Of a stretch of DNA of 64,000 nucleotides, positions 8,373 through 17,191 are shown in pieces (the stretch's first letter is position 1; every line of letters starts with the position of its first letter). The position numbers were made by a program, and so were the translations under genes. The notes under the pieces were generated by a model. That model saw nothing but the letters and a program-made list of their open reading frames with translations, was not told the DNA's origin and ran no database searches. The stretch spans positions 1 to 64,000 of the forward strand of contig NZ_WMID02000011.1 in assembly GCF_009711165.2 (NCBI RefSeq), read 5' to 3'. Source of the DNA: Flavobacterium sp. MC2016-06. Lineage in GTDB: Bacteria > Bacteroidota > Bacteroidia > Flavobacteriales > Flavobacteriaceae.

Positions 8373-10025
8373 ATGAAAAAAAGAGTAGTTTGTTTTCTAG
8401 CGTTCTTCATTGTAATTTTTTCTCCTGTCACTCTTGCTCAAAATACGAAGCAGCAAGAGCCGATAAAAAGAGCCGAAGCAGTAAAATTAAAAGGATATCC
8501 AATAAGCCCTTTTAGAGACACACTTTTTTATGTTTATAATAAAGTAGGTTCTTTTTCTGCCGAAAATCGTGCGAGTGCAATCACAGATAAAATCAAGAAA
8601 CTTTACGAAGATTCTTTTTTTGAAACCGATTCTATAAAAATTGTCCCTTCAGACATTTCACATGATATAGTCTATAAAAATGATTTTGTAGTTATGTCTG
8701 TTTTGGATATTGATGGCAAAGCCGAAAATCATTCCGCTGTTTATATCGCCAAGCGAAATTTAGCATTAATAAAGAAAGCCGTCATTTATCAGAACGAAAA
8801 CTATTCGCAGCTTCCAAAACGATTAGGATATACAGCGCTTTTAGTTTTGATTATCGGTTTTATTTTGTTTTTAGTCGGTAAGATTTTCAATAAAATAAAA
8901 GTTTATATCTTAAGAAAAAGTGACAAGTACTTTACAGGTTTTACCTATAATAACATTACAATTCTTTCTCCACAAAAACAGCAGTTTGTTGTAATGCGAT
9001 TTTATGGTTTTATTAAAATCGTAACCTTGATTCTGATTGTTTATTTTTCGCTGCCTATTTTATTCAGTATTTTTCCGGCCACAAAAGAATATACCACCAC
9101 CTTATTGCGATGGGTTCTTACGCCTGCAAAAATTGCTTTTATGGGTTTTGTTGGTTTTCTGCCAAGTTTATTTGCTATAATTGTTATCATTGTTATATTC
9201 AAATACGTTTTAAAAATCATTAAATTTTTCTTTGATGAAATAAAAAAAGAAAACATAAAAATTGACGGTTTTTATAGTGATTGGGCAATGCCAACCTTTA
9301 ATATCGTTCGTTTTTTAATGCTGGCCTTTATGCTGGTGATACTTTTTCCGTATTTACCGGGTTCAGATTCTCCAATATTCAAAGGAGTTTCGGTATTTGT
9401 AGGAGTTCTGTTTTCATTAGGATCATCAAATGCCATTGCCAATATGGTAGCAGGATTAGTAATTACCTATATGCGCCCGTTTAAGATTGGCGATTTTATT
9501 AAAATAGGAGATGTAAGCGGAGAAGTGATTGAAAAAACAGCTTTAGTTACTAGAATAAGAACGCCAAAATTTGAAGATATAACCATTCCAAATGCGACAG
9601 TATTATCAAGTACATCAACCAATTTTTCGGCAAATACCAAACAATCTACAAATGGTTTATTGATACACACTACCGTTACGATTGGATATGATGTACCATG
9701 GAAAGACATTCATAAGGCTTTGATTGATGCTGCTCTAAAAACAGAATTAACAGAGCAGACACCGCCTCCGTTTGTCTTGCAGACTAGTCTAGACGATTTT
9801 TATGTTTCTTATCAGGTGAATGTTTATACAAAAGAACCCAATAAGCAGCCAAGGATTTATTCGTCTTTACATCAGAATATTCAAGATTCTTTTAATGCCG
9901 TCGGAATTGAGATCATGTCACCGCATTATGCATCATTGCGCGATGGTAATAAAACAACAATTCCTGAGAATTATCTTGACAATAACTACGAAACTCCGCC
10001 GTTTGTATTTAAAGATAAAATCTAA
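8373..10025 (+). CDS. Mechanosensitive ion channel, MscS family, with periplasmic N-terminal domain
   Basis: This is a 550-residue protein. A signal peptide (about 1-22, ending VTLAQ) precedes a soluble region of about 125 residues. Helices follow near 150-170, 207-232, 250-285 and 305-326. The pore helix region (about 335-372) contains GSSNAIANMVAGL, and after it comes the MscS beta domain (FKIGDFIKIGDVSGEV). MscS channels open under membrane tension to release osmolytes. The extra N-terminal domain makes it nearly twice the length of E. coli MscS and closer to MscK/YnaI-type layouts. Transcription is likely monocistronic. Confidence 0.9.
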   Translation: MKKRVVCFLAFFIVIFSPVTLAQNTKQQEPIKRAEAVKLKGYPISPFRDTLFYVYNKVGSFSAENRASAITDKIKKLYEDSFFETDSIKIVPSDISHDIVYKNDFVVMSVLDIDGKAENHSAVYIAKRNLALIKKAVIYQNENYSQLPKRLGYTALLVLIIGFILFLVGKIFNKIKVYILRKSDKYFTGFTYNNITILSPQKQQFVVMRFYGFIKIVTLILIVYFSLPILFSIFPATKEYTTTLLRWVLTPAKIAFMGFVGFLPSLFAIIVIIVIFKYVLKIIKFFFDEIKKENIKIDGFYSDWAMPTFNIVRFLMLAFMLVILFPYLPGSDSPIFKGVSVFVGVLFSLGSSNAIANMVAGLVITYMRPFKIGDFIKIGDVSGEVIEKTALVTRIRTPKFEDITIPNATVLSSTSTNFSANTKQSTNGLLIHTTVTIGYDVPWKDIHKALIDAALKTELTEQTPPPFVLQTSLDDFYVSYQVNVYTKEPNKQPRIYSSLHQNIQDSFNAVGIEIMSPHYASLRDGNKTTIPENYLDNNYETPPFVFKDKI

Positions 10026-10279
10026 CTAATTGATTTAGTGACTTTAAAAATAAAAAATTTAACAGTTATTTTATCTGTAGTTAATACAATAAAAACTAAC
10101 TTTATGTTTTGGAATTAATAACACTTTTTTGATTCTGTTAAGAATAAAGTAACAAAATCACCAAAAGTGGGTATTGCGACATCTATTTTTTCTTTCTAAT
10201 TTCGCCCAATATTAGCAAGAAAATGATTAAGAATCATGAATTGCATAAAATGAAATTAATTTAAATCAAATTTTAGCTT

Positions 10280-10579
10280 ATGAGAAGGAGCCAGCCTGCC
10301 AAAGAACAAAGCTTACAAGTATTCTCTAATATGATTTCAAACAAGATTCATAACGGATTTACGCTGGAAGAGCGAAATGATGAATTCCTTTTTGCTGTTT
10401 TGTCAAAAGGAGGAAAGGTGGTTAATCACGGCTTAAACTTTCTTATATTTTGCCTAACTTTAGGATTATGGTCATTTGCATGGCTTTATCTTACTTTTGA
10501 GGCTTCAAAACAGAAAAAAGTATTAGTAGCTATTGATGAAGATGGTTTTCCTTTTGAAGAAAAATGTCTAGTAGCTTAG
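10280..10579 (+). CDS. Small single-helix membrane protein, unknown
   Basis: This 99-residue protein has a polar N-terminal half, one strongly hydrophobic helix near residues 52-72 (LNFLIFCLTLGLWSFAWLYL) and a short acidic tail ending EEKCLVA. I recognise no family. The ATG at 10280 is preceded by a 254-bp non-coding gap with an A-rich leader. It converges on uvrA across a long AATTCC hairpin. Confidence 0.55.
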   Translation: MRRSQPAKEQSLQVFSNMISNKIHNGFTLEERNDEFLFAVLSKGGKVVNHGLNFLIFCLTLGLWSFAWLYLTFEASKQKKVLVAIDEDGFPFEEKCLVA

Positions 10580-10591
10580 AATATTTAAAGG

Positions 10592-10800
10592 AAATTCCAA
10601 ATTTTTTAAATTCCAAATTCCAAATTTTTAGAAAAAATGCTTTTCTATATTAAACTGAGCTCAGTTAAAATTGGAATTTGGAATTTAAAAAATTTGGAAT
10701 TTTTTCATTAAACTAAGTTCAATCAAATTGGAATTTGGAATTTAAAATATTGGAATTTGGAACATTGGAATTTGGAATTTAAAAAATTTTGGAATTTTAT
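10592..10800. repeat. Long AATTCCAAATT hairpin cluster between convergent genes
   Basis: Arms 10592-10628 and 10667-10703 are complementary over about 36 bases with a single one-base gap. The loop contains the palindrome CTGAGCTCAG. Five further units of GGAATTTGGAATTT follow to 10800. The element fills the gap between the small membrane protein and the uvrA stop codon, and could stop transcription from both sides. Shorter copies of the same unit occur at 28715-28750, 35390-35420, 40645-40700, 40860-40900, 41055-41100 and 43180-43196. Confidence 0.85.
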
Positions 10801-10801
10801 C

Positions 10802-13597
10802 CTAAATTTTGTCCTTCAAATAAACTGCCGTTACCGATTCTTTTACTTTTACAATATCTTCTGGCGTTCCTACAGCTAATAAATGCCCACCATTTTCACC
10901 ACCTTCAGGGCCTAAATCAATAATCCAGTCGGCACATTTTATTAAATCAAGATTATGTTCGATTACAATAATCGAATGTCCTTTTTCTATTAAAGCATCA
11001 AACGAAGCCAATAATTTTTTGATGTCATGAAAATGCAGTCCCGTTGTAGGTTCATCAAATACAAATAAAGCTTTGTCTTTTGTCGCACCTTTTACAAGAA
11101 ACGAAGCTAATTTAATACGCTGCGCTTCACCACCGGAAAGAGTAGAAGAAGATTGTCCTAATTGTACATATCCTAAACCAACATCTTGAAGAGGCTGTAA
11201 TTTTTGAGTAATCTTAGCTTGTTTATTTTTTTCGAAAAATTCGATAGCATCATCAATAGTCATCGTTAAGATGTCATTGATATTTTTGTCATCAAAATAA
11301 ATTTCTAAAATCTCCTTTTTAAAACGTTTTCCGCCGCAAGTTTCACAAGGAAGCTGCACATCGGCCATAAAGACCATTTCAACGTTTATAGAACCTTCTC
11401 CTTTACAAGTTTCGCATCGGCCGCCATCAACATTAAAAGAAAAATGTTTAGCCTGATACCCTCTTATTTTTGATAATTTTTCTTTTGCATACAAATCACG
11501 AATATCATCGTAAGCTTTGATGTACGTAACCGGATTAGATCGCGAGCTTCTTCCAATTGGGTTTTGATCTACGTATTCGATATGTTTAATCTGCGAAAAT
11601 GAACCAGAAATCTCCGTAAACTGACCTGCTTTTTCGGCAGCATTTTCTAGTTTCTTCTGCATCGCAGGAAACAAAATCTTCTTGATTAAAGTACTTTTTC
11701 CACTTCCAGAAACTCCGGTAATAACGGTTAAAACATCTAAAGGAAAAGTGACATTAATATTCTTTAAGTTATTTTCTCGTGCGCCAATAATATCAATATG
11801 ATTCTTAAATTTTCGTCTCTTTTTAGGAACAGAAATTTCTAAATCTCCATTCAAATATTTAGCCGTCAAAGAGTCAGATTTCAGAATTTCGTCATAAGTG
11901 CCCTGCGCCACAAGATTTCCTCCAAAAGTTCCTGCTTCTGGACCAATATCGATAATCATATCGGCAGCCTTCATGATATCTTCATCGTGTTCCACCACAA
12001 TTACCGTATTGCCTAAATCACGAAGTGAAAGCAAAACCTTAATCAAACGTTCAGAATCTTTAGGATGTAAACCAATACTTGGTTCATCGAGAATGTACAT
12101 AGAACCAACCAAACTACTTCCGAGAGAAGTCGCAAGATTGATACGCTGTGATTCACCTCCAGAAAGCGTTGCAGAATTTCTATTTAGAGTCAGATAATCT
12201 AATCCAACTTCGGTTAAGAACGACAAACGATTGTTGATTTCGATCATCAAACGTTTTGCAATCTGTTGTTCGTAAACATTTAGTTCGATATTTTTGAAAA
12301 AAGTAACCAAATGTTTAATAGGTAAATCAACTAAGTCAGAAACCGTTTTACCATTTATTTTTACATAAGAAGCTTCTATGCGTAAGCGTTTTCCCTTACA
12401 GACATGACATTTTGTTTTCCCGCGGTAACGAGATAACATCACACGATTTTGAATCTTATAATTTTTTTCTTCTAATTCTTTAAAGAAATCATTCAAACCC
12501 TGAAAATATTGATTTCCTTTCCAGATTAAATCTTTTTGATCTTCTGTAAGCTGAAAATAGGGTTTATGTATTGGGAAATCAAATTTGTAAGCATGTTTAA
12601 CCAATTCGTCTTTATACCAGCTCATACTTTCGCCGCGCCACGGATAAATGGCACTTTCAAAAACAGAAAGAGAAGTATTAGGAACAACTAGATCAGAATC
12701 AATACCAATTATATTTCCATAACCTTCGCAAACTGGGCAGGCTCCGTATGGATTATTAAAACTGAATAAATGCACATTTGGCTCTAAAAAAGTAATGCCG
12801 TCCAATTCGAAATTATTCGAATACGAAAACTTTTTATCAGCGTTTAATTCCTGTAAATAACAAATTCCTTTCCCTTCAAAAAAAGCTGTCTGCACAGCGT
12901 CGGCCAGACGATTGTAGAATTCTTCTTCCTCTTTAACAACAATTCTATCAATAATCAGCAAAATATCTTTGTTGTCAAATTGATGTAAATCTGAAGCAGC
13001 AAATTCATCCAGACGAATCATTTCGTTATTCACCAAAATACGAGCAAAACCTTGCTGCAAAAGCACTTTTAGCTTGTCCTCGAGCAAACGCCCTTCTTCT
13101 AAATGTATAGGCGCTAATAAAAGCCATTTACTGTCAATTTCTAACGTTTTTACATCTGCAACAACATCGGTAACCGTATTTTTTTTGACTTCTATACCTG
13201 AAATTGGCGAATACGTACGACCAATTCTGGCGTACAAAAGTTTCATATAATCGTAAATCTCGGTAGAAGTTCCAACTGTAGAACGAGCATTGGTTGTATT
13301 TACTTTTTGCTCAATTGCAATGGCAGGCGCAATACCTTTTATGTATTCCACTTTTGGTTTATCTAAACGTCCCAAAAACTGACGTGCGTAAGAAGATAAA
13401 CTCTCTACGTAACGGCGCTGCCCTTCGGCATATAAAGTATCAAAAGCCAAACTCGATTTACCTGATCCTGAAAGACCTGTAATAACGACTAGCTTGTTTC
13501 TTGGAATGGCTACATCTACATTTTTTAAATTATGTACTTGTGCGCCTTTAATGATAATATTATGTTTCGGGTCGAGTGTAGAAAGATCGATTTGCAT
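10802..13597 (-). CDS. uvrA: Excinuclease ABC subunit UvrA
   Basis: UvrA is the damage-recognition ATPase of nucleotide excision repair, acting with UvrB in the cytoplasm. Both ABC modules are intact: Walker A GLSGSGKS near residues 41-48 and GVSGSGKS near 626-633, with two LSGGE signatures. Zinc-finger cysteine pairs are visible (CPVCEGYG near 284, CHVCKGKR near 395, CETCKGEG and CETCGGKR near 727-750). Length, 931 residues, is normal. I chose the ATG at 13597; an upstream TTG at 13609 only adds four unconserved residues. It is divergent from the PUL regulator. Confidence 0.97.
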   Translation of the reverse strand: MQIDLSTLDPKHNIIIKGAQVHNLKNVDVAIPRNKLVVITGLSGSGKSSLAFDTLYAEGQRRYVESLSSYARQFLGRLDKPKVEYIKGIAPAIAIEQKVNTTNARSTVGTSTEIYDYMKLLYARIGRTYSPISGIEVKKNTVTDVVADVKTLEIDSKWLLLAPIHLEEGRLLEDKLKVLLQQGFARILVNNEMIRLDEFAASDLHQFDNKDILLIIDRIVVKEEEEFYNRLADAVQTAFFEGKGICYLQELNADKKFSYSNNFELDGITFLEPNVHLFSFNNPYGACPVCEGYGNIIGIDSDLVVPNTSLSVFESAIYPWRGESMSWYKDELVKHAYKFDFPIHKPYFQLTEDQKDLIWKGNQYFQGLNDFFKELEEKNYKIQNRVMLSRYRGKTKCHVCKGKRLRIEASYVKINGKTVSDLVDLPIKHLVTFFKNIELNVYEQQIAKRLMIEINNRLSFLTEVGLDYLTLNRNSATLSGGESQRINLATSLGSSLVGSMYILDEPSIGLHPKDSERLIKVLLSLRDLGNTVIVVEHDEDIMKAADMIIDIGPEAGTFGGNLVAQGTYDEILKSDSLTAKYLNGDLEISVPKKRRKFKNHIDIIGARENNLKNINVTFPLDVLTVITGVSGSGKSTLIKKILFPAMQKKLENAAEKAGQFTEISGSFSQIKHIEYVDQNPIGRSSRSNPVTYIKAYDDIRDLYAKEKLSKIRGYQAKHFSFNVDGGRCETCKGEGSINVEMVFMADVQLPCETCGGKRFKKEILEIYFDDKNINDILTMTIDDAIEFFEKNKQAKITQKLQPLQDVGLGYVQLGQSSSTLSGGEAQRIKLASFLVKGATKDKALFVFDEPTTGLHFHDIKKLLASFDALIEKGHSIIVIEHNLDLIKCADWIIDLGPEGGENGGHLLAVGTPEDIVKVKESVTAVYLKDKI

Positions 13598-14145
13598 AAA
13601 AAAAGTCAATTTTTACAAAAGTAATCAATTTTGAATTGAGTTTTGTTAATGACTCTGACCCAATTTGTAACAGAATTTATTTAGAGATCTTCGTTTTTTT
13701 GTTTTGCTATTTTTTTTACTAAAAATTTCTTATATCAGTATAAAATAAGCTATTTTAGAACTGTTTTTATATGCTATTAATACGCTGTCATGATTTTTTT
13801 AACACATAGAAACATAGATTTTATTTAAAAATAAGAAGGTAAAAAGGAAATTCATTTCTCTCACATAGGCGCTGTTTCAATGTGATTGAGTTAACTATAG
13901 CAAAAAAAGTTTCACGCAGTCCCGATAGCTATCGGGAGCAGATTTAAGCGGAAAAAGAATAAAAAAAATCTGCTAAAATCTGTGGAATCTGCGTGAAAAA
14001 ATATTTTAACCTAATAACATTTAGTATGCTATGTGTGTGTTAAATAAATGAAATGCCTTTTTTAAAGTTATAGAATCTATGTTTCTATGTGTTGAAATAA
14101 TTATGCTCAACAGGTTTTTTATATTAAATTAATACTACTGTAAAT
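13598..14145. repeat. Intergenic region with nested inverted-repeat element (13801-14093)
   Basis: No gene is seen in these 548 bp between the divergent uvrA and PUL regulator. Outer arms 13801-13820 (AACACATAGAAACATAGATT) and 14074-14093 are perfectly complementary over 20 bases. Inside, TTTCACGCAG (13910-13919) pairs with CTGCGTGAAA (13989-13998), AGCAGATTT with AAATCTGCT, and a perfect 16-base palindrome CCCGATAGCTATCGGG lies at 13921-13936. The outer arm is the same family as at 39221-39362 and the inner arm the same as at 44459-44529. Promoters of both flanking genes must lie here or in the edges. Confidence 0.85.
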
Positions 14146-16950
14146 TTGAAAACTAAACTTTCTGTCTTACTTTTTTTGATGAGTTATTTCCTTTTTGCTC
14201 AGGAGTTTCCGCCAATTGTTAAATATTCATCGTCTGTTTACGGTGCCGGAAATCAGAGTTGGATGATTTCTCAAGACGATCAGAATTATTTGTATTTTGC
14301 TAATAACGACGGGCTTTTGGAATATAACGGAACGAATTGGCAGTTGTATCCAGCGCCAAACGAAACCATTATCAGATCGGTAAAAGTAATTGGAAACAAA
14401 GTGTACACAGGCTGTTACATGAATTTTGGTTTTTGGACGAGATTGTCCAACGGAAAGCTGAAATATACTTCGCTCAGCGATACGATAAAAGATAAAATTC
14501 TAGACGACGAACAGTTTTGGAACATTCTGAAATACGATCAATGGATTTTGTTTCAATCTCTAAACCGAATTTATATTTACGATACTAAAACAGGTAAGTT
14601 TAAAATCATTGCGCCTAAAAACGGCGTTGTAAAATCGTTTGCTGCCAAAAATGCCATTTATTTTCAAACGGTAAAAGAAGGTCTTTTTGAAATTGAAAGC
14701 GGTAAAGCAAAACTAGTTTCGGACAATCCGATTCTTAAAAAATTTACGATTGTCAATGTATTTCCAATAGACGAAGGTTTATTGATTCAAACACAATTAG
14801 ATGGAATTTATACTTTAATCGGGAATACTTTAACTCGTTTTGCTACAGATGTTGATGCCGAATTGAAAGCCAGCTTTGTGTACAGCAGCCAATTATTGCA
14901 AGACGGAAGTTTTGCGCTGGGAACGGTTTCTAACGGAATTTTTATTTTATCGGATAAAGGAAAATTAAAATACCATATTTCTCAAAGTAAAGGATTGAGC
15001 AATAATACAGCATTGTCGCTTTTTGAAGATAAAGACCAAAATTTATGGGCTGGACTTGATAATGGTATTAATTGTATCAATATTCAATCGCCTGTGCATA
15101 GTTTTACAGACGATACAGGAGTTTTAGGAACCGTTTACGCTTCGGCAGTTTTTAACGGAATGCTGTATGTAGGAACCAATCAAGGTTTGTTTTGCAAGCA
15201 GAATCAAAGTAACGCCGAGTTTAAGTTTATAAACGGAACAAAAGGTCAGGTTTGGTCACTTTTTGTATATGATAATACGCTTTTCTGCGGGCACGATTCT
15301 GGAACTTTTATTATAAACAATGATTCGGCTAGAAGTATTTTTTCGGCTTCTGGAAGCTGGAAATTTGAACCTGTTCCAAATAATAAAAATCAGCTGCTTC
15401 AAGGAAATTATTACGGAATTTCGGTTTTAGAAAAAGTAAACAATCAATGGATATTCAAGAACAAAATTACTGGGTTTGATTATTCGTCTCGTTATTTTGA
15501 AATCGCTGATAATTTTGATCTTTATGTAAGTCACGAATACAAAGGGATTTTTAGATTGAAATTGGATAAGTCGCTGCAAAAAACGCATGGATTTTATACC
15601 TATAAATCACCTCTAAAAGGAAAGAATGCAAGTTTAACCAAATTTAATAATTCCATTTATTATGCTTACAAAGGCGGTATTTTTAAATTAAACCCTAGAA
15701 CAAAACTTTTTGAGAAAGATGGTTTATTAAGCTCTATTTTCGAGAAAGACGAATATACTTCTGGTAAACTTATTGTAGATAATTCGAATAAAATCTGGCT
15801 GTTCTCAAAAAACTACATTCATTATTTTTCTGCCAGCAAACTCAGCAGTCAATTAAAGCAGAATGTAATTCCGATTCCATCATCCTTAACCAATTCTATG
15901 CTCGGTTATGAGAATATCACTCAAATTTCAAAATCGACTTATTTAATTGGAACAACAGACGGCTATTATACTTTAAATATTGACGATTTGAGCTTTAAAA
16001 ACTATACCGTTTTTATTACCGATATAGAGACCAATAAACAAAATGAAACGCTTAAGAATGCCGATATTTTAAATGAAGGTGAATTTCATGCAAATGAAAA
16101 CAACATTACGTTAAACTATACCGTTCCAGAATACAATAAATACATTAATTCTGAATATCAATATTCGTTAGAAGGTTTTCAGAACGAATGGAGTGAATGG
16201 AGTACCAAAGCAACGGTTAATTTTAAAAATCTTTCACCAGGAAAATATACTTTTAGAGTAAGAGCGAAATATGCTAATACAATCTTGCAGAATACAGCGG
16301 TGTACACTTTTGTAGTTTTAAAACCTTGGTATCTGACTAATCTGGCTTGTTTTGTTTATTTCTTGATTATGCTCGCTGGTGCTTATTTTATAAATAAAGC
16401 TTATCATAATTTTTACCGCAAGCAGGAAGAAAAATTAATAGAAGAAAATAACCTGCTTTTGGAGATTAAGGAGCTTGAAAATGAACAGCAGTTAATGAAG
16501 CTGCGAAACGAACAGCTTTCGCTGGATGTGGACAATAAAAATCGCGAATTGGCAGTTTCTACCATGAGTTTAAACAGTAAGAACGAATTGCTGGCTTTTA
16601 TAAAAGACGATTTGAAGAAAACCAATCAAAATGACAACAGCAGTAATATCAAATCTGTCATTAGTACCATTAATAAAAACATAACCGAAGAGGATTCTTG
16701 GAAAATATTTAAGGAAGCTTTTGATAATGCAGATAAAGATTTCCTGAAAAGAATAAAACAACTACATCCTGTACTAACACCAAACGATTTAAGACTTTGT
16801 GCTTATCTGCGATTGAATCTTTCTTCAAAAGAAATTGCACCGCTTTTTAACATCTCGGTTAGAAGTGTCGAAATAAAAAGATATCGTTTGCGCAAGAAAA
16901 TGGATTTACAGCACGAAATCGGTTTAGTAGAATATATTCTCGCTGTATAG
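14146..16950 (+). CDS. PUL regulator: periplasmic beta-propeller, Y_Y_Y domain, membrane helix, LuxR-type HTH
   Basis: This 934-residue protein has a signal peptide (to about residue 19), a long two-component-regulator-type beta-propeller region (about 20-650) and a Y_Y_Y domain (about 660-725, YQYSLEGFQNEWSEW). One transmembrane helix follows at about 731-752. A coiled coil spans about 760-815, and a C-terminal helix-turn-helix lies near 875-934 (LSSKEIAPLFNISVRSVEIK). There is no histidine kinase or receiver domain, unlike hybrid two-component systems of PULs. It is inferred to sense an oligosaccharide in the periplasm and bind DNA at the membrane, controlling the adjacent susC operon. The start is TTG at 14146; there is no ATG before the signal peptide. 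Confidence 0.85.
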   Translation: MKTKLSVLLFLMSYFLFAQEFPPIVKYSSSVYGAGNQSWMISQDDQNYLYFANNDGLLEYNGTNWQLYPAPNETIIRSVKVIGNKVYTGCYMNFGFWTRLSNGKLKYTSLSDTIKDKILDDEQFWNILKYDQWILFQSLNRIYIYDTKTGKFKIIAPKNGVVKSFAAKNAIYFQTVKEGLFEIESGKAKLVSDNPILKKFTIVNVFPIDEGLLIQTQLDGIYTLIGNTLTRFATDVDAELKASFVYSSQLLQDGSFALGTVSNGIFILSDKGKLKYHISQSKGLSNNTALSLFEDKDQNLWAGLDNGINCINIQSPVHSFTDDTGVLGTVYASAVFNGMLYVGTNQGLFCKQNQSNAEFKFINGTKGQVWSLFVYDNTLFCGHDSGTFIINNDSARSIFSASGSWKFEPVPNNKNQLLQGNYYGISVLEKVNNQWIFKNKITGFDYSSRYFEIADNFDLYVSHEYKGIFRLKLDKSLQKTHGFYTYKSPLKGKNASLTKFNNSIYYAYKGGIFKLNPRTKLFEKDGLLSSIFEKDEYTSGKLIVDNSNKIWLFSKNYIHYFSASKLSSQLKQNVIPIPSSLTNSMLGYENITQISKSTYLIGTTDGYYTLNIDDLSFKNYTVFITDIETNKQNETLKNADILNEGEFHANENNITLNYTVPEYNKYINSEYQYSLEGFQNEWSEWSTKATVNFKNLSPGKYTFRVRAKYANTILQNTAVYTFVVLKPWYLTNLACFVYFLIMLAGAYFINKAYHNFYRKQEEKLIEENNLLLEIKELENEQQLMKLRNEQLSLDVDNKNRELAVSTMSLNSKNELLAFIKDDLKKTNQNDNSSNIKSVISTINKNITEEDSWKIFKEAFDNADKDFLKRIKQLHPVLTPNDLRLCAYLRLNLSSKEIAPLFNISVRSVEIKRYRLRKKMDLQHEIGLVEYILAV

Positions 16951-16960
16951 TACAGCAAAA

Positions 16961-17016
16961 ATTACCTCAAAAAAACTATACATTACCTCAACATTAACCT
17001 TTTGTTGGGGTTTTTT
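16961..17016 (+). terminator. Terminator of the regulator gene, with two ATTACCTCAA direct repeats
   Basis: CCTCAAC (16986-16992) pairs with GTTGGGG (17004-17010) and is followed by six T residues, a standard intrinsic terminator. The decamer ATTACCTCAA occurs at 16961-16970 and again at 16982-16991, exactly 21 bp apart, and the inverse TTGAGGT recurs at 17123-17129 next to the susC promoter element. Confidence 0.65.
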
Positions 17017-17129
17017 GTTGTATTTGTTAAAAAAATTAACATTCTGATTTTATAGTTAAACAAGGATTTGTTTTGCGATATATTCAATTCAGGTATGTTT
17101 TTTTTATGATGTATGTTTTTTGTTGAGGT

Positions 17130-17137
17130 TAATTTTG
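17130..17137 (+). promoter_or_regulatory. Candidate -7 element TAATTTTG for the PUL operon
   Basis: TAATTTTG matches TAnnTTTG, 55 bp upstream of the susC ATG. It directly follows TTGAGGT (17123-17129), the reverse complement of the ACCTCAA core repeated at 16964 and 16985, which could be an operator half-site. No -33 TTTG at the usual spacing is evident, consistent with an activator-dependent promoter. Confidence 0.45.
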
Positions 17138-17191
17138 TCGTATTCTTAAACGAATGGAATAAATTTATCTTTCAATAAAAACTAACTAATT

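Noticed and set aside
8324..8515. 63-residue plus-strand frame before the MscS gene
   Set aside because: It covers the promoter and the MscS signal peptide in another frame and lacks any recognisable pattern.
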